Translations under genes and position numbers: made by a program
Assembly (NCBI GenBank): GCA_964627455.1
Contig: CAZVKC010000001.1
Coordinates: 62,001-126,000 of the forward strand
DNA from: F-183 sp964627455
GTDB lineage: Bacteria > Acidobacteriota > Terriglobia > Bryobacterales > Bryobacteraceae
Length of the DNA stretch: 64,000 nucleotides
Direction: 5' to 3'
Notes under the pieces: generated by a model
What the model was told of the DNA's origin: nothing
Database searches by the model: none
The model's input: only the letters and a program-made list of their open reading frames with translations
Shown: piece by piece, positions 1-8,981 of the stretch
Position numbering within the stretch: the stretch's first letter is position 1
Layout of the letters: each line of letters starts with the position of its first letter

Positions 1-273
1 GGCTCAGGAGTCGCGAATCAGCCCCTGGATGCATTACTGGCAGTGAGCGCAGAGCCGGATCTTGACGCTCTGGAACTCCACGACGCGCTGAATGCGCTTG
101 CAGAGGTCGATCGAGAAAGCGCGCAGATCGTCGAATTGCGTTGCTTTGGCGGATTCTCGATTGAAGAGACGGCGGATATCCTGCAGACATCGCCGTCTTC
201 TGTGAGCCGCATGTGGAGCTTTGCGCGAGCTTGGCTGTTTCGTCGCCTGAATGGGCAGGACTCCCAACGCTAA
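1..273 (+). CDS. ECF-type RNA polymerase sigma factor, C-terminal part (cut by window edge)
   Basis: The frame is open from the first base and ends at the TAA at 271-273, so only about 90 C-terminal residues are present. The visible part is sigma region 4: a helix-rich stretch ending in the helix-turn-helix SIEETADILQTSPSSVSRMW, which would bind the -35 element. The motif ELRCFGGFSIEETA and the ending ARAWLFRRL are typical of the acidobacterial/planctomycete ECF group (TIGR02999-like). In these genomes such a gene commonly sits beside a Ser/Thr kinase, and one follows at 1068, although here a PEP-CTERM gene lies between them. The 3' end overlaps that convergent gene by 4 bp. Confidence 0.85.
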   Translation, partial: GSGVANQPLDALLAVSAEPDLDALELHDALNALAEVDRESAQIVELRCFGGFSIEETADILQTSPSSVSRMWSFARAWLFRRLNGQDSQR

Positions 274-926
274 TTGTTCCGGCGGCGCCAGGTGCGGGCC
301 AAAAGGCCGGCCGCGGCGGCGGTGGAAACGAGAATCGCAGCGGACGGCTCGGGTACGCCGGCGGGCGGCGGTTCAGGCGGCGCGGTTCCATTGACTTCGA
401 AAGCCATGTTGCTTTCGAGCGTTCCCGTGGGAGGCACGCCCGCCCCGCTCCTTGCTCCGGCATAAGACGCGAAGCTCCCGGACGCCGGGACCGATGATAC
501 GGACCAGCCGAGGTTTCCGGAATCGGTCGCCGCCTGCAAGACCAACCAGTATGTGGTCCCTGCCTGCAGGGTAAATGGGCTGTGAGGGAGCAGCGTGACC
601 TGCGGACTAAACTGAATGCTGGTCACTTGAAAATCCATCTGCAATTCAAACACCGAAGGATTTGACGACCCGGAATACAGACTCGCCTGCATGATGCTGG
701 TGGGAGTTGAGGAGATGCCTACGGTGCCTGCGCTCCAGATGATCGAGGTCAGAACGAATGACGAGGATCCCATGGTGAAGCCGCCGGCAAGATTGAGTCC
801 GACGTTGCTGGCGATGGTGTCGGCGCCACCGGTGACCTGGCTCAGGTTGGTCAGGATGACGTCTCCAAAGCCCGGCAGGGCAGAGGCCAGCAGAAGAAGC
901 CCCGCAACCGGAAAAGTCTTTCGCAT
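270..926 (-). CDS. PEP-CTERM sorting domain protein, exported
   Basis: A 218-residue exported protein. The chosen ATG at 926 has GGAGGAA nine bases upstream and starts directly with a signal peptide (MRKTFPVAGLLLLASALPG); an in-frame start at 965 would add 13 residues before it. The middle is a beta-rich, Ser/Thr/Gly-rich domain resembling the choice-of-anchor type that often precedes PEP-CTERM. The C-terminus shows the tripartite sorting signal: VPEPS, a hydrophobic helix (AAILVSTAAAAGLLA) and a basic tail (RTWRRRNN). Family knowledge: exosortase-linked envelope or exopolysaccharide-associated protein. No exosortase is seen in this window. It is convergent with the sigma gene and divergent from the kinase gene. 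Confidence 0.88.
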   Translation of the reverse strand: MRKTFPVAGLLLLASALPGFGDVILTNLSQVTGGADTIASNVGLNLAGGFTMGSSSFVLTSIIWSAGTVGISSTPTSIMQASLYSGSSNPSVFELQMDFQVTSIQFSPQVTLLPHSPFTLQAGTTYWLVLQAATDSGNLGWSVSSVPASGSFASYAGARSGAGVPPTGTLESNMAFEVNGTAPPEPPPAGVPEPSAAILVSTAAAAGLLARTWRRRNN

Positions 927-1067
927 TGTCTTGTTTCCTCCAGACAGGAACCCCTCGAGCTGCATTCTGAAAGGGGCTCAACAGGACGTGGCGTAGCCGG
1001 TCCTCAACTCTTGTCAAAGATTCTGACAAGTTGCGCGGGAATTTCGCGCCATCCACAATAAGGAGCT

Positions 1068-3470
1068 ATGGCCGTGACGGTTCGGGAAGCATTTTGCTCC
1101 GTTTTGGATACGGCGGGTGAGGAGCGCCGCGCTGCCTTAGCCGCTCTTCCGGACGAGGTGCGGGCGGAAGTTGTCTCTCTTCTCGAAGCGCATGACCACG
1201 CGGGTTTGTTTCTCAACCCCCACGGCGCGGACGCAGTGTTTGCCTCCGGTTCCCGCCTGGGCCCGTACCGGATCGTCGAAAAGATCGGGCAGGGCGGCAT
1301 GGGCATCGTCTATCGCGCATGCAGAGAAGACGGCGAGTTCCAACGGCAAGTCGCAATCAAAGTTGTTGGAGGCGTTTTGTTTGCGCCAGAGGCAGAACGC
1401 CGCTTCATCTCCGAGCGGCGGATCCTGGCGTTGCTCGATCACCCGAATATCGTTCGTATGATCGACGGCGGTATCGAGAATGGCCATCGCTTCCTCGTGA
1501 TGGAGTTCGTCGAAGGCCGTAACCTGCTGGAGTACTGCAAGGACAAGCCTTTATCGGAGCAGCTGAAGGTTTTTCAGTCCGTCTGCTCCGCCATCCACTA
1601 CTCGCATCAGAACCTGGTCATCCATCGCGATCTGAAGCCGCAGAACATTCTGGTAACCTCTGACGGCGCTGCCAAGGTCCTGGATTTCGGCATCGCCCGG
1701 CTGCTCGATCCCGGCGGGGAAGCGAGTGTCACATCGACCATGGCGCCGGCCGCTTCGCTCGCTTACGCGAGTCCGGAGCAGTTGCGCGGCGAACGGCTGA
1801 CTCTGGCGACTGACATCTATTCGCTGGGGGTGCTGTTGTACGAGGTGCTCACCGGCGAGAATCCGCAGCTTGGCGCAACACTGGGCGCCATTGCCGACCG
1901 GCAGAGCCAGGGAATCTCGAAGGCCCCGGGCCAGATCCGAAAAGGAATCCCGCCTGATCTGGACGCGATCGTGATGAAAGCCGTCGACGTGGATCCGCCA
2001 CGCCGCTATGCTTCCGCTGATGCGCTCGCTTCTGATCTGGGCCGTTTTCTGGAAGGCCTGCCTGTACAAGCGCGGACACCATCGCGCTTGTATTACGCAA
2101 CGCGGATGGCGGCCCGCAACAAGGGACTCACGGCCGCATTTGCAGCCCTGTTTCTGGCGGTTTGCGGAGGGTTGGGCGCAGCGATCTGGCAAGCCCAGCA
2201 GGCTTCGCGAAATGCTGCAATCGCGAACCGGCGTTTTGATGAGGCTCGGCGTTTGATCTACACACTCACGCACGACCACCAGCGCAAGCTGGCGGCAATC
2301 AACGGCACCCTGCAAGTGCGCGCCGAACTCCTCAATCAGACCCTCGGCTATCTGGAGGCGATGAGCCGGGATGCATCGGATAGCCCACCGCTCATGCGCG
2401 ATCTCGTGGACGCCTATATCGAACTCGCTTCGGTTACCGGCTCGGCCACTGTGTCCAATATCGGAGACCCGCGAAGCGCCGGGGAGATTCTGGCGAAGGC
2501 GGCTCCGATTGCCGCGATCCTGTCTGAGCCGGACGGAGCGAGCGTCGCCTCGTTGCAGACTGCCGCACGGTTTTACGGGACGCTCGCGACACACGAGCGG
2601 CAGTACGGCGACCGCAAGTCGGCCGAAGTTCACGGCCGCCAGGCGCTTCGGATCGCGGAAGTCGTCGCCAGGCGGGATCCCGCCTCTGGGAAAGCGCAGG
2701 GCGCACTGGCGCTTGCTGCGTTCGCCCTCGCGACTGTCGTTCCCAATGATCTGGAGCAGGCTTCGCTCTATCAGAAGAGCCTCGAAATCTGGCAGGCGCA
2801 GCTTTCAAAGTCCAGAAGTCCTGAACCGCGCCTTCGGGAAAACGTTGCACTGGCGTGCCGGAACCTGGCTTCCGTATGGGTGGACCGTGGCGATGCGCGG
2901 CGCTCGCTGGATTACGCCCTCGAAGCAGCCAGGATCGACGAGGATCTGCTCGCGCTGCACCCCGATACACCCCATTCGATGATGAACCTCGCGTTCGATC
3001 TGGGCGCAGTGAGCCTCGCCCAAAATCGCCTCGGTAATCTGATCGAAGCCTCCAATAACCAGAACCGCAACGTCGAACTTCGAAGGCGAATCTCGGTGTT
3101 GAATCCCGGCGATGTCCGGGCGCAGGATCGTCTTGCGTACGCGTTGTACCCCGCAGCGCATCTGAGGAACCAGTTGAAAGATCACACCGGCGCGAAGAAG
3201 TTCCTGGAAGAGGCCCTGGCGATCTATCGTCGTCTGGACGCATCGACAAAGATGCTGGGACAATCCCGTCTCTATCAGGCAAAGGTCCTGCATCTGTTGG
3301 CAGTCATAGCCAGGCATGATCATCTCGCCGGAACGCCTTGCGGACGAATCCGGGAGATGCGGGCTGTGCTGCGCAGGATCGATCCTGCCAACCCGGGTTT
3401 GGGCAAAGCAGACATGGAAAACTATAAATGGCTGCTGGCCGAACAAGTGCCGGGTTGCGGCTCGCCGTAG
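1068..3470 (+). CDS. Membrane-anchored serine/threonine protein kinase with C-terminal TPR-like region
   Basis: An 800-residue Hanks-type kinase; ATG preceded two bases upstream by AAGGAG. Residues about 67-330 are the kinase domain: glycine loop GQGGMGIVY (74-82), catalytic Lys98 in VAIKVV, HRDLKPQN (186-193), DFG (207-209), and SPE in place of APE (235-237). All catalytic residues are present. A single hydrophobic segment at about 353-373 anchors it in the membrane. The rest, to residue 800, is alpha-helical and TPR-like, probably a sensor or partner-binding region on the far side of the membrane. The pairing with an ECF sigma gene is typical of Acidobacteria and suggests signalling that ends in sigma activity, but this is inference. 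Confidence 0.93.
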   Translation: MAVTVREAFCSVLDTAGEERRAALAALPDEVRAEVVSLLEAHDHAGLFLNPHGADAVFASGSRLGPYRIVEKIGQGGMGIVYRACREDGEFQRQVAIKVVGGVLFAPEAERRFISERRILALLDHPNIVRMIDGGIENGHRFLVMEFVEGRNLLEYCKDKPLSEQLKVFQSVCSAIHYSHQNLVIHRDLKPQNILVTSDGAAKVLDFGIARLLDPGGEASVTSTMAPAASLAYASPEQLRGERLTLATDIYSLGVLLYEVLTGENPQLGATLGAIADRQSQGISKAPGQIRKGIPPDLDAIVMKAVDVDPPRRYASADALASDLGRFLEGLPVQARTPSRLYYATRMAARNKGLTAAFAALFLAVCGGLGAAIWQAQQASRNAAIANRRFDEARRLIYTLTHDHQRKLAAINGTLQVRAELLNQTLGYLEAMSRDASDSPPLMRDLVDAYIELASVTGSATVSNIGDPRSAGEILAKAAPIAAILSEPDGASVASLQTAARFYGTLATHERQYGDRKSAEVHGRQALRIAEVVARRDPASGKAQGALALAAFALATVVPNDLEQASLYQKSLEIWQAQLSKSRSPEPRLRENVALACRNLASVWVDRGDARRSLDYALEAARIDEDLLALHPDTPHSMMNLAFDLGAVSLAQNRLGNLIEASNNQNRNVELRRRISVLNPGDVRAQDRLAYALYPAAHLRNQLKDHTGAKKFLEEALAIYRRLDASTKMLGQSRLYQAKVLHLLAVIARHDHLAGTPCGRIREMRAVLRRIDPANPGLGKADMENYKWLLAEQVPGCGSP

Positions 3471-3478
3471 CCGGTCCG

Positions 3479-5092
3479 TTAAGGCGCTTTCGGCGCGGCA
3501 ATCGCCACGAACTTCGGCGGCGTTGACGTGTTCGCGAAGTCGATCGCGGACATATAGGCGAGCCGCAGGATCTTCACCATCTTCGTGAAGTTGATGTGGT
3601 CGACGGTGTCGGTCACCTGGTGGTAGTCCGGATGAAAGCCGGTGAACCACCACATCGCGGGGATTCCCTTCAACACGAACGGATACTGGTCGCTGCGGAA
3701 GAATACGTTCAGCGCGGCTTCCTCGTCCCACTTGTAGTTGAGCTTCAAGCCCGCTTCTTTATTGGCCTTTTCGACAACCGCGCGATAGTCGGGACTGTAG
3801 TAGGCTCCGATGAGATTCATCTCATTCGACGTGTCTTTGGCGATTTCGATCAGCCCATCCGTCTGCGTGCTCGGCGCTTCGTTGCGGCCGATCATGTCGA
3901 AGTTGATCACTGCGCGCGTGCCGTCGAGCGGCAGCACGGGATGATTGACGTAGTGGTATGCGCCCAGGAGTCCACGCTCTTCGGCGGCGAAGACTGCGAA
4001 GAGGATCGAACGCTTCGGCCTCACGCCGGACTTCATGAACGCGTGCGCCAGCGCGACGACGCCGACGGTTCCGGATCCATTGTCATCCGCGCCGGGAAAC
4101 ATCGGACCAAGATTGAAGGCGGGTCCATCGTGGTCGTGGTGCGCGCTAATGACGATGACTTCATTCTTGAGTTTGGGATCCGAACCTTCGAGGAGTCCGA
4201 GAACGTTGTGTGAGACGGCGTGGCGCGTGTCTGCGTTCACCACGACGATCTCGGCGGATGCGCCTTTCAGTACGCGGGACTGCGGCTTCAAGTCGCGGTC
4301 GATCGCAGTATGCAGGTCCGCCGCTGTTGGACCTCCGGAGGTTGCAGCGATGAGATCCTTGCCGGCCGCTTCGCTGAGCGTCACCAGCGGGATGGTGAGT
4401 TCGCTGTCCTCCAGCGTCTGCGACGCGATGCGGGTCCTGCGCGTGGCTGCGCCTGCGATGCGATTCCGGCGTTCCTCGTTCGATGGATGCTTGCGGTTGG
4501 GCTCGGGGATCAGCAGCACTGCCGCCGCGCCCTTCTGCTGGGCGGCGCGGACCTTCACATACGTGCCGGCATACCGCGTGTTGCCTTTGCCGCTGAAGAT
4601 CGACTTGGCGTTATCTTCCTGCGGTTCGTGGTCGAAGATCAGCACGACCTTCCCCGTCACGTCTATGCCCGCATAGTCGTCATAACCGAGTTCCGGCGCC
4701 GAGATGCCGAATCCGGCAAAAACAATTTCGCCCTGGATTGTTTTATTGACCGGAAAGGCGGCAGCCGTCTGCAGCTTGCGTGTTTCGCCGTTGAAACGCA
4801 GCGTGACGTACGATTTCTCGCTGTCGGCGCGGAACTCGACGAGGGGCACGGGTTGCAGATAACCCTCGACTGGCGCCTTCAAACCCGCCTTGGCGAACTC
4901 GCTGGCGATCCAGTGAATCGCGACGTCGGAGCCGCGTTCGAGCGACAGCCGGCCGTTCAGCGGCGTGGACGTGAGGAAGGTGAGATCCGCGCGGAGGCGG
5001 CGTTCATGGAGTTCTGCGAACGCGGCTGCGGTGTTCTGCGCGTTTGCTGCAAGGGCCAGTACGCAGGTCAGGACAAATGCGGTGGTGCGCAT
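3479..5092 (-). CDS. Secreted M28-family metallopeptidase with PA domain insertion
   Basis: Zinc aminopeptidase of the M28 type. The start chosen is the ATG at 5092, giving a clean signal peptide (MRTTAFVLTCVLALAANA); GAGGTG lies 12 bases upstream, and a GTG at 5107 is possible. A protease-associated-type insertion lies at about residues 110-260. Zinc ligands and catalytic residues follow the family order: SAHHDHDG, GADDNGSG, and FAAEERGLLG with the catalytic Glu pair, then a late His in GFHPDYHQVTD. About 537 residues is normal for this architecture. The gene follows tsaC by about 16 bp on the same strand, but the functions are unrelated; it probably degrades peptides in the periplasm. Confidence 0.9.
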   Translation of the reverse strand: MRTTAFVLTCVLALAANAQNTAAAFAELHERRLRADLTFLTSTPLNGRLSLERGSDVAIHWIASEFAKAGLKAPVEGYLQPVPLVEFRADSEKSYVTLRFNGETRKLQTAAAFPVNKTIQGEIVFAGFGISAPELGYDDYAGIDVTGKVVLIFDHEPQEDNAKSIFSGKGNTRYAGTYVKVRAAQQKGAAAVLLIPEPNRKHPSNEERRNRIAGAATRRTRIASQTLEDSELTIPLVTLSEAAGKDLIAATSGGPTAADLHTAIDRDLKPQSRVLKGASAEIVVVNADTRHAVSHNVLGLLEGSDPKLKNEVIVISAHHDHDGPAFNLGPMFPGADDNGSGTVGVVALAHAFMKSGVRPKRSILFAVFAAEERGLLGAYHYVNHPVLPLDGTRAVINFDMIGRNEAPSTQTDGLIEIAKDTSNEMNLIGAYYSPDYRAVVEKANKEAGLKLNYKWDEEAALNVFFRSDQYPFVLKGIPAMWWFTGFHPDYHQVTDTVDHINFTKMVKILRLAYMSAIDFANTSTPPKFVAIAAPKAP

Positions 5093-5108
5093 CCTGACAG
5101 GATACACC

Positions 5109-5747
5109 TCAGGTGCCCTGCAGGCATTCGGCGATCTCTTTCTCGGAGATCGCGCCCTCTTTGATGAGCCGCCAGTACGGCTCGGTGATGTCGACGGTGG
5201 TGTTGCCGGCGCCAGGGCAGAGTCCGCCGTCGAGGACGAGGTCCACGCGACCGTCCATGGTGCCGAAGACTTCGATGCCGCGGCTGCACGTGGGCTGGCC
5301 CGACATATTTGCAGATGTCGCGATGAGCGGTTGATCGAGCTTCTCGATCAGTTTTGCCACGACCGGCGCGTTGGATTGACGCATCGCGAGTCTGCCGGTG
5401 TTGCCGGTGACTTTCAATGGAACCTTCGCCGACGCGGGCACGATGATCGTAAGTGGTCCCGGCCAGAAGCGTCGCGCGAGGATATAGAAGCGGCTCGACA
5501 TCTCCTTGCCGAGTTCCTCGGCCATCAGATGGTCGGCGACAAACAGTGGCAGCGAGCGCACGCTTTCACGGCCTTTTGCGGCGAACACGCGGCCGACGGC
5601 GCGCAAGTCGAAGGGGTCCGCAATCAGGGCGTACAAGCCGTCGGTCGGCGCCGCGACCACTCCGCCCGATCGAATCACGCGGGCCGCGCGGTCGATCGCT
5701 TCTTTCGAGGGTTCGTTTCGATCCAGCTCAATGAGGTCGGTAATCAC
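5109..5747 (-). CDS. tsaC: L-threonylcarbamoyladenylate synthase (TsaC/Sua5/YrdC family)
   Basis: Makes threonylcarbamoyl-AMP from threonine, bicarbonate and ATP for the t6A37 modification of ANN-decoding tRNAs. The 212-residue protein is a single YrdC domain without the C-terminal Sua5 extension. Recognised motifs are PTDGLYAL near 34-41, the KxR motif at 58-60 (AAKGRESVRSLPL), FWPGPLT at 94-100, and the S-x-N motif SANMSG at 145-150. The ATG at 5747 overlaps the end of the upstream methyltransferase/MTHFR gene by 4 bp (ATGA), which implies translational coupling in one operon. Cytoplasmic housekeeping function; no anomaly seen. Confidence 0.92.
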   Translation of the reverse strand: MITDLIELDRNEPSKEAIDRAARVIRSGGVVAAPTDGLYALIADPFDLRAVGRVFAAKGRESVRSLPLFVADHLMAEELGKEMSSRFYILARRFWPGPLTIIVPASAKVPLKVTGNTGRLAMRQSNAPVVAKLIEKLDQPLIATSANMSGQPTCSRGIEVFGTMDGRVDLVLDGGLCPGAGNTTVDITEPYWRLIKEGAISEKEIAECLQGT

Positions 5748-7612
5748 CGGGATCCGATTGCCTCCGCAACTTCGATCGCCATCTGATAGCGGCCGAACGG
5801 CGCGCTCAACTGCACACCCTGGACCAGCGGTTTGCAGCGTATCACCATCTCTTGCGCGATGCGCACACCTTCGGCGCGCGCCTTATCCGCGTTGTCGCAT
5901 ACGCGCATGCGTTCCATGAACGCTTCGGGCACCGGCACACGCAGTTCGTTCACCATGAATTCGGCGTTGCGATAACTGGTGAGCGGCCAGATACCCGCGA
6001 GCAGTGGGATCTTGAATTGCTCGATCCGCTTCATGAATGCCTCGAGCAGGTCGAGGTCGAACACGGGCTGTGTCACCACGTATTCTGCGCCCGCCTGCAC
6101 TTTCCATTCAAAGCGGCGAAGTTCGTCGTCGAGGTTCAACGCGCCGGGATTCGCGCCGACGCCCAACACCAGCGCGGTTTGCGAACCGATCGGATTGCCG
6201 CCGATGTCGAGGCCGTGGTTTAGGTTGGTGACGATGTTCGAGAGTCCGATGGCGTCGACGTCGAACACCGCGGTGGCGTCGGGATACGTGCCCATGCGCG
6301 GCGGATCGCCGGTAATGCAGATGAGGTTCCGCACACCGACCGTGTGCGCGCCGAGTAGTTCCGACTGGATGCCGAGGATGTTGCGGTCGCGGCAGGCGAA
6401 GTGCAACACGGCTTCGATGCCCGCTTCCTGCTGGATCTTCTGGCAGGTGACCTGTGCGCTCAACCGTGCGCTGGCGCGAGGTCCATCCGGGACGTTGATG
6501 CAGTCGATGCCAGCTTGTGCGCAAAGACGCGCGCCTTCGATTTCCTTGGATGCGTCGACGCCGCGCGGAGGCAGGATCTCGACGAACGATACGAACTGCC
6601 CTGCGGCAAGCTTCGCGCCGAGTTTGGACTTTTCCGCCAGCGGAACAATGGCCATCGCTTTGGGCTTGGCTTGGGGTTCTTCCGCTGTGACCGCGATGGC
6701 CTTCTGGCCCGGCTGCAGCGAACGGACCTCGGAGCGAATCTCCTTAATGTGATCGGGCGTCGTGCCGCAGCAGCCGCCGACGATCCGGACGCCGGCCCAC
6801 AGGAAGCGCCGCGTGTATTGCGAGAAATACTCCGGCGTCGCCATGTAGATTTGGCGGCCTTCGACGCGTACGGGGAGCCCCGCGTTGGGCATCGCGCTGA
6901 TCGGCTTTTTGGTGAACGGCAGCATGCGCTCGACGGTCTCGAGCGTCGTCTTCGGACCCACCGAACAATTGATGCCGACGACATCGCAGGGCATCTCGTC
7001 GAGCCGCCGCGTGTAGGTTTCGACGTCCATGCCGCGGACCTTGCCGTCGTCGTCGATGGTCACCTGCGCGACCACCACCATTTCATCGCCCACCACTTCG
7101 CGCGCGGCAGCGATGGCTTCGCGGATTTCGTTCAGGTCGTAAAAGGTCTCGAGGATCAGCAGGTCGATACCGGCTTCGTACAACGCCGCGATCTGCTCGC
7201 GGAACGCTGCCCGCGCTTCTACGAACGAGGTCGGCCCGATCGGTTCGAGGCGCAATCCCAGAGGTCCCACGGCGCCGGCGACGAAGGCCTGATCCTTGGC
7301 GGCTTCGCGCGCAACGCGGACGCCGGCCATGTTGATGTCGCGCAGCCTCTCAACCAGTCCGAAGCCGGCCAGTCGCGGACGCGTCGCCCCAAATGTATTG
7401 GTCTCGAGAATCTGCGCGCCGGCCTTCACGTACGCTTCGTGGATCTCGCGCACCATCTGCGGAGCCGAGAGATTCAATTCGTCGTAACAGCGGTTGATGA
7501 AGACGCCCTTCGAATAGAGCATCGTGCCCATCGCGCCATCGGCGACCAGTACCCGGTTCTGCAATTGTTCGCGAAATTCTTTGGCGCGCGACGGCGCGGT
7601 GGCAGGGTTCAT
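5744..7612 (-). CDS. Bifunctional homocysteine S-methyltransferase / methylenetetrahydrofolate reductase
   Basis: Fusion of an N-terminal betaine/homocysteine methyltransferase-like domain (about residues 15-310) and a C-terminal MetF-like flavin domain (about 330-622), the YitJ arrangement. The N-terminal half carries the zinc-binding cysteines in NCSVGP and GGCCGTTP, plus the start motif DGAMGT. The C-terminal half has VEILPPRG, CRDRN, CITGDPP and a late TQPVFD motif typical of MTHFR. It would reduce methylene-THF and methylate homocysteine, linking one-carbon and methionine metabolism. The ATG at 7612 has AGGA five bases upstream, so it is preferred to the ATG at 7627. Overlaps tsaC by 4 bp. 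Confidence 0.92.
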   Translation of the reverse strand: MNPATAPSRAKEFREQLQNRVLVADGAMGTMLYSKGVFINRCYDELNLSAPQMVREIHEAYVKAGAQILETNTFGATRPRLAGFGLVERLRDINMAGVRVAREAAKDQAFVAGAVGPLGLRLEPIGPTSFVEARAAFREQIAALYEAGIDLLILETFYDLNEIREAIAAAREVVGDEMVVVAQVTIDDDGKVRGMDVETYTRRLDEMPCDVVGINCSVGPKTTLETVERMLPFTKKPISAMPNAGLPVRVEGRQIYMATPEYFSQYTRRFLWAGVRIVGGCCGTTPDHIKEIRSEVRSLQPGQKAIAVTAEEPQAKPKAMAIVPLAEKSKLGAKLAAGQFVSFVEILPPRGVDASKEIEGARLCAQAGIDCINVPDGPRASARLSAQVTCQKIQQEAGIEAVLHFACRDRNILGIQSELLGAHTVGVRNLICITGDPPRMGTYPDATAVFDVDAIGLSNIVTNLNHGLDIGGNPIGSQTALVLGVGANPGALNLDDELRRFEWKVQAGAEYVVTQPVFDLDLLEAFMKRIEQFKIPLLAGIWPLTSYRNAEFMVNELRVPVPEAFMERMRVCDNADKARAEGVRIAQEMVIRCKPLVQGVQLSAPFGRYQMAIEVAEAIGSR

Positions 7613-7685
7613 TACGATCCTAGGCATTCATTTTAGCGTGTCATCCGCATGGCGATTCGCGTTAGCCTGAAAGTTTCAACCCTGT

Positions 7686-8912
7686 ATGCGAATCCTTCGC
7701 GCGCTGGCGCTCGTTCTCATTGGCCTTCCGGCCGCCTTTTCACAAGACCTGCTTGGACTCTACCTCACCTGGCAGTCGGATCCCACCACCACCATGACGG
7801 TCAACTGGGTGGACCTGCGCGCGAATTCTCCTCTGGACGTGCATTACCGGCGCATCGGCGAGGCTTCGTGGTCGAAGGCGACGGCCGTGAAGTTCGCGAT
7901 TTCGGACACCACGATGCAGGGCCGCCGTGTGGAATTGACGGGATTGAAGCCTGATTCGAATTACGAGTTCAACATCGGCAAGCCGGCGGCGAAGCCGACT
8001 GAGGGATGGCGGTTCCGCACCATGCCTCGCGATCTCAACCGTCCGGTGAAGTTCGTCTCCGGCGGCGACATGATGCATACGCGGCAGAAGGTCGACAAAG
8101 CCAACGCGAACGCGGCGTCGCTGGATCCCGATTTCGCACTCATCGTGGGCGACCTGGCCTATGCGAACGGCGTGTTGTCGGGCCGCTGGGCCGACTGGTT
8201 GAAGTCTTGGATGGAGAACGCCGTGGGGCCCGACCGGCGGCTCATTCCGCTGGTGGTCGGCGTCGGCAATCACGAGGTGAAGGGCGGGTACAACGGCAAG
8301 GTTCCGGACGATGCGCCGTTCTTCTATTCGTTGTTTGCGACACCGGAACGCCGCTCGTACTATGCGCTCGATTTCGGCGATTATCTGTCGATTCTGGTGC
8401 TCGACACCGCGCACACGCAGCCCATCGCGGGGGCGCAGGCCGAGTGGCTGAACCAGGAGCTGGCGGCGCGCAAGAATAAGCAATTCGTGTTCGTCGGGTA
8501 TCACTATCCAGCGTACGGAACGACGAAGGCGCCGAAGGGCGGCACGCCGCTCGATGCGCCGCGTGCGATCGAGATCCGCCAGAACTGGATGCCCATCTGG
8601 GAACGCTACGGAGTGACCGCGGTCTTTGAGAACGATCATCACAATTACAAGCGGTCGAACCGGCTGCGCGGCCACAAGCGCGACGACGAGAACGGCATCC
8701 TGTATCTGGGCGACGGCGCGTGGGCCGTGCAAACCCGCACCGTGCCGGACTTCGCGGCGGGCTGGTGGCTCGCCAAGGCGGAAGGCCGCAATCACGTGTT
8801 CGAAGTGAAGCTGCGGGCTGACGGAACGTCGACCGTTCGGGCCGTGGATATCGACGGCAAGGAGTTCGACAAGGTGGAGATCGCAACGCCGCGCACGAAG
8901 CCGGTCGAGTAG
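7686..8912 (+). CDS. Secreted purple-acid-phosphatase-like metallophosphoesterase
   Basis: 408 residues with a signal peptide (MRILRALALVLIGLPAAFSQ), an N-terminal fibronectin-like domain (about 22-110) and a calcineurin-like phosphoesterase domain (about 118-350). The dimetal motifs occur in order: GGDMMH, GDLAYANG, GNHE, GYHYPAYG. The last motif reads ENDHHNYKR where eukaryotic purple acid phosphatases have GHxHxYER; similar ENxDHxxKR forms occur in bacterial relatives, so activity is plausible but the metal-ligand arrangement is atypical. Expected role is hydrolysis of phosphomonoesters or diesters outside the cytoplasm. It stands alone between two divergent units: the folate gene on the minus strand and the trp operon downstream. 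Confidence 0.85.
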   Translation: MRILRALALVLIGLPAAFSQDLLGLYLTWQSDPTTTMTVNWVDLRANSPLDVHYRRIGEASWSKATAVKFAISDTTMQGRRVELTGLKPDSNYEFNIGKPAAKPTEGWRFRTMPRDLNRPVKFVSGGDMMHTRQKVDKANANAASLDPDFALIVGDLAYANGVLSGRWADWLKSWMENAVGPDRRLIPLVVGVGNHEVKGGYNGKVPDDAPFFYSLFATPERRSYYALDFGDYLSILVLDTAHTQPIAGAQAEWLNQELAARKNKQFVFVGYHYPAYGTTKAPKGGTPLDAPRAIEIRQNWMPIWERYGVTAVFENDHHNYKRSNRLRGHKRDDENGILYLGDGAWAVQTRTVPDFAAGWWLAKAEGRNHVFEVKLRADGTSTVRAVDIDGKEFDKVEIATPRTKPVE

Positions 8913-8981
8913 CTCGTAAATCAAACAATCGTCAAGGGAAATGTTCGTTCGTGATAGCATGAAGGTTCCATCCGACAAGAC

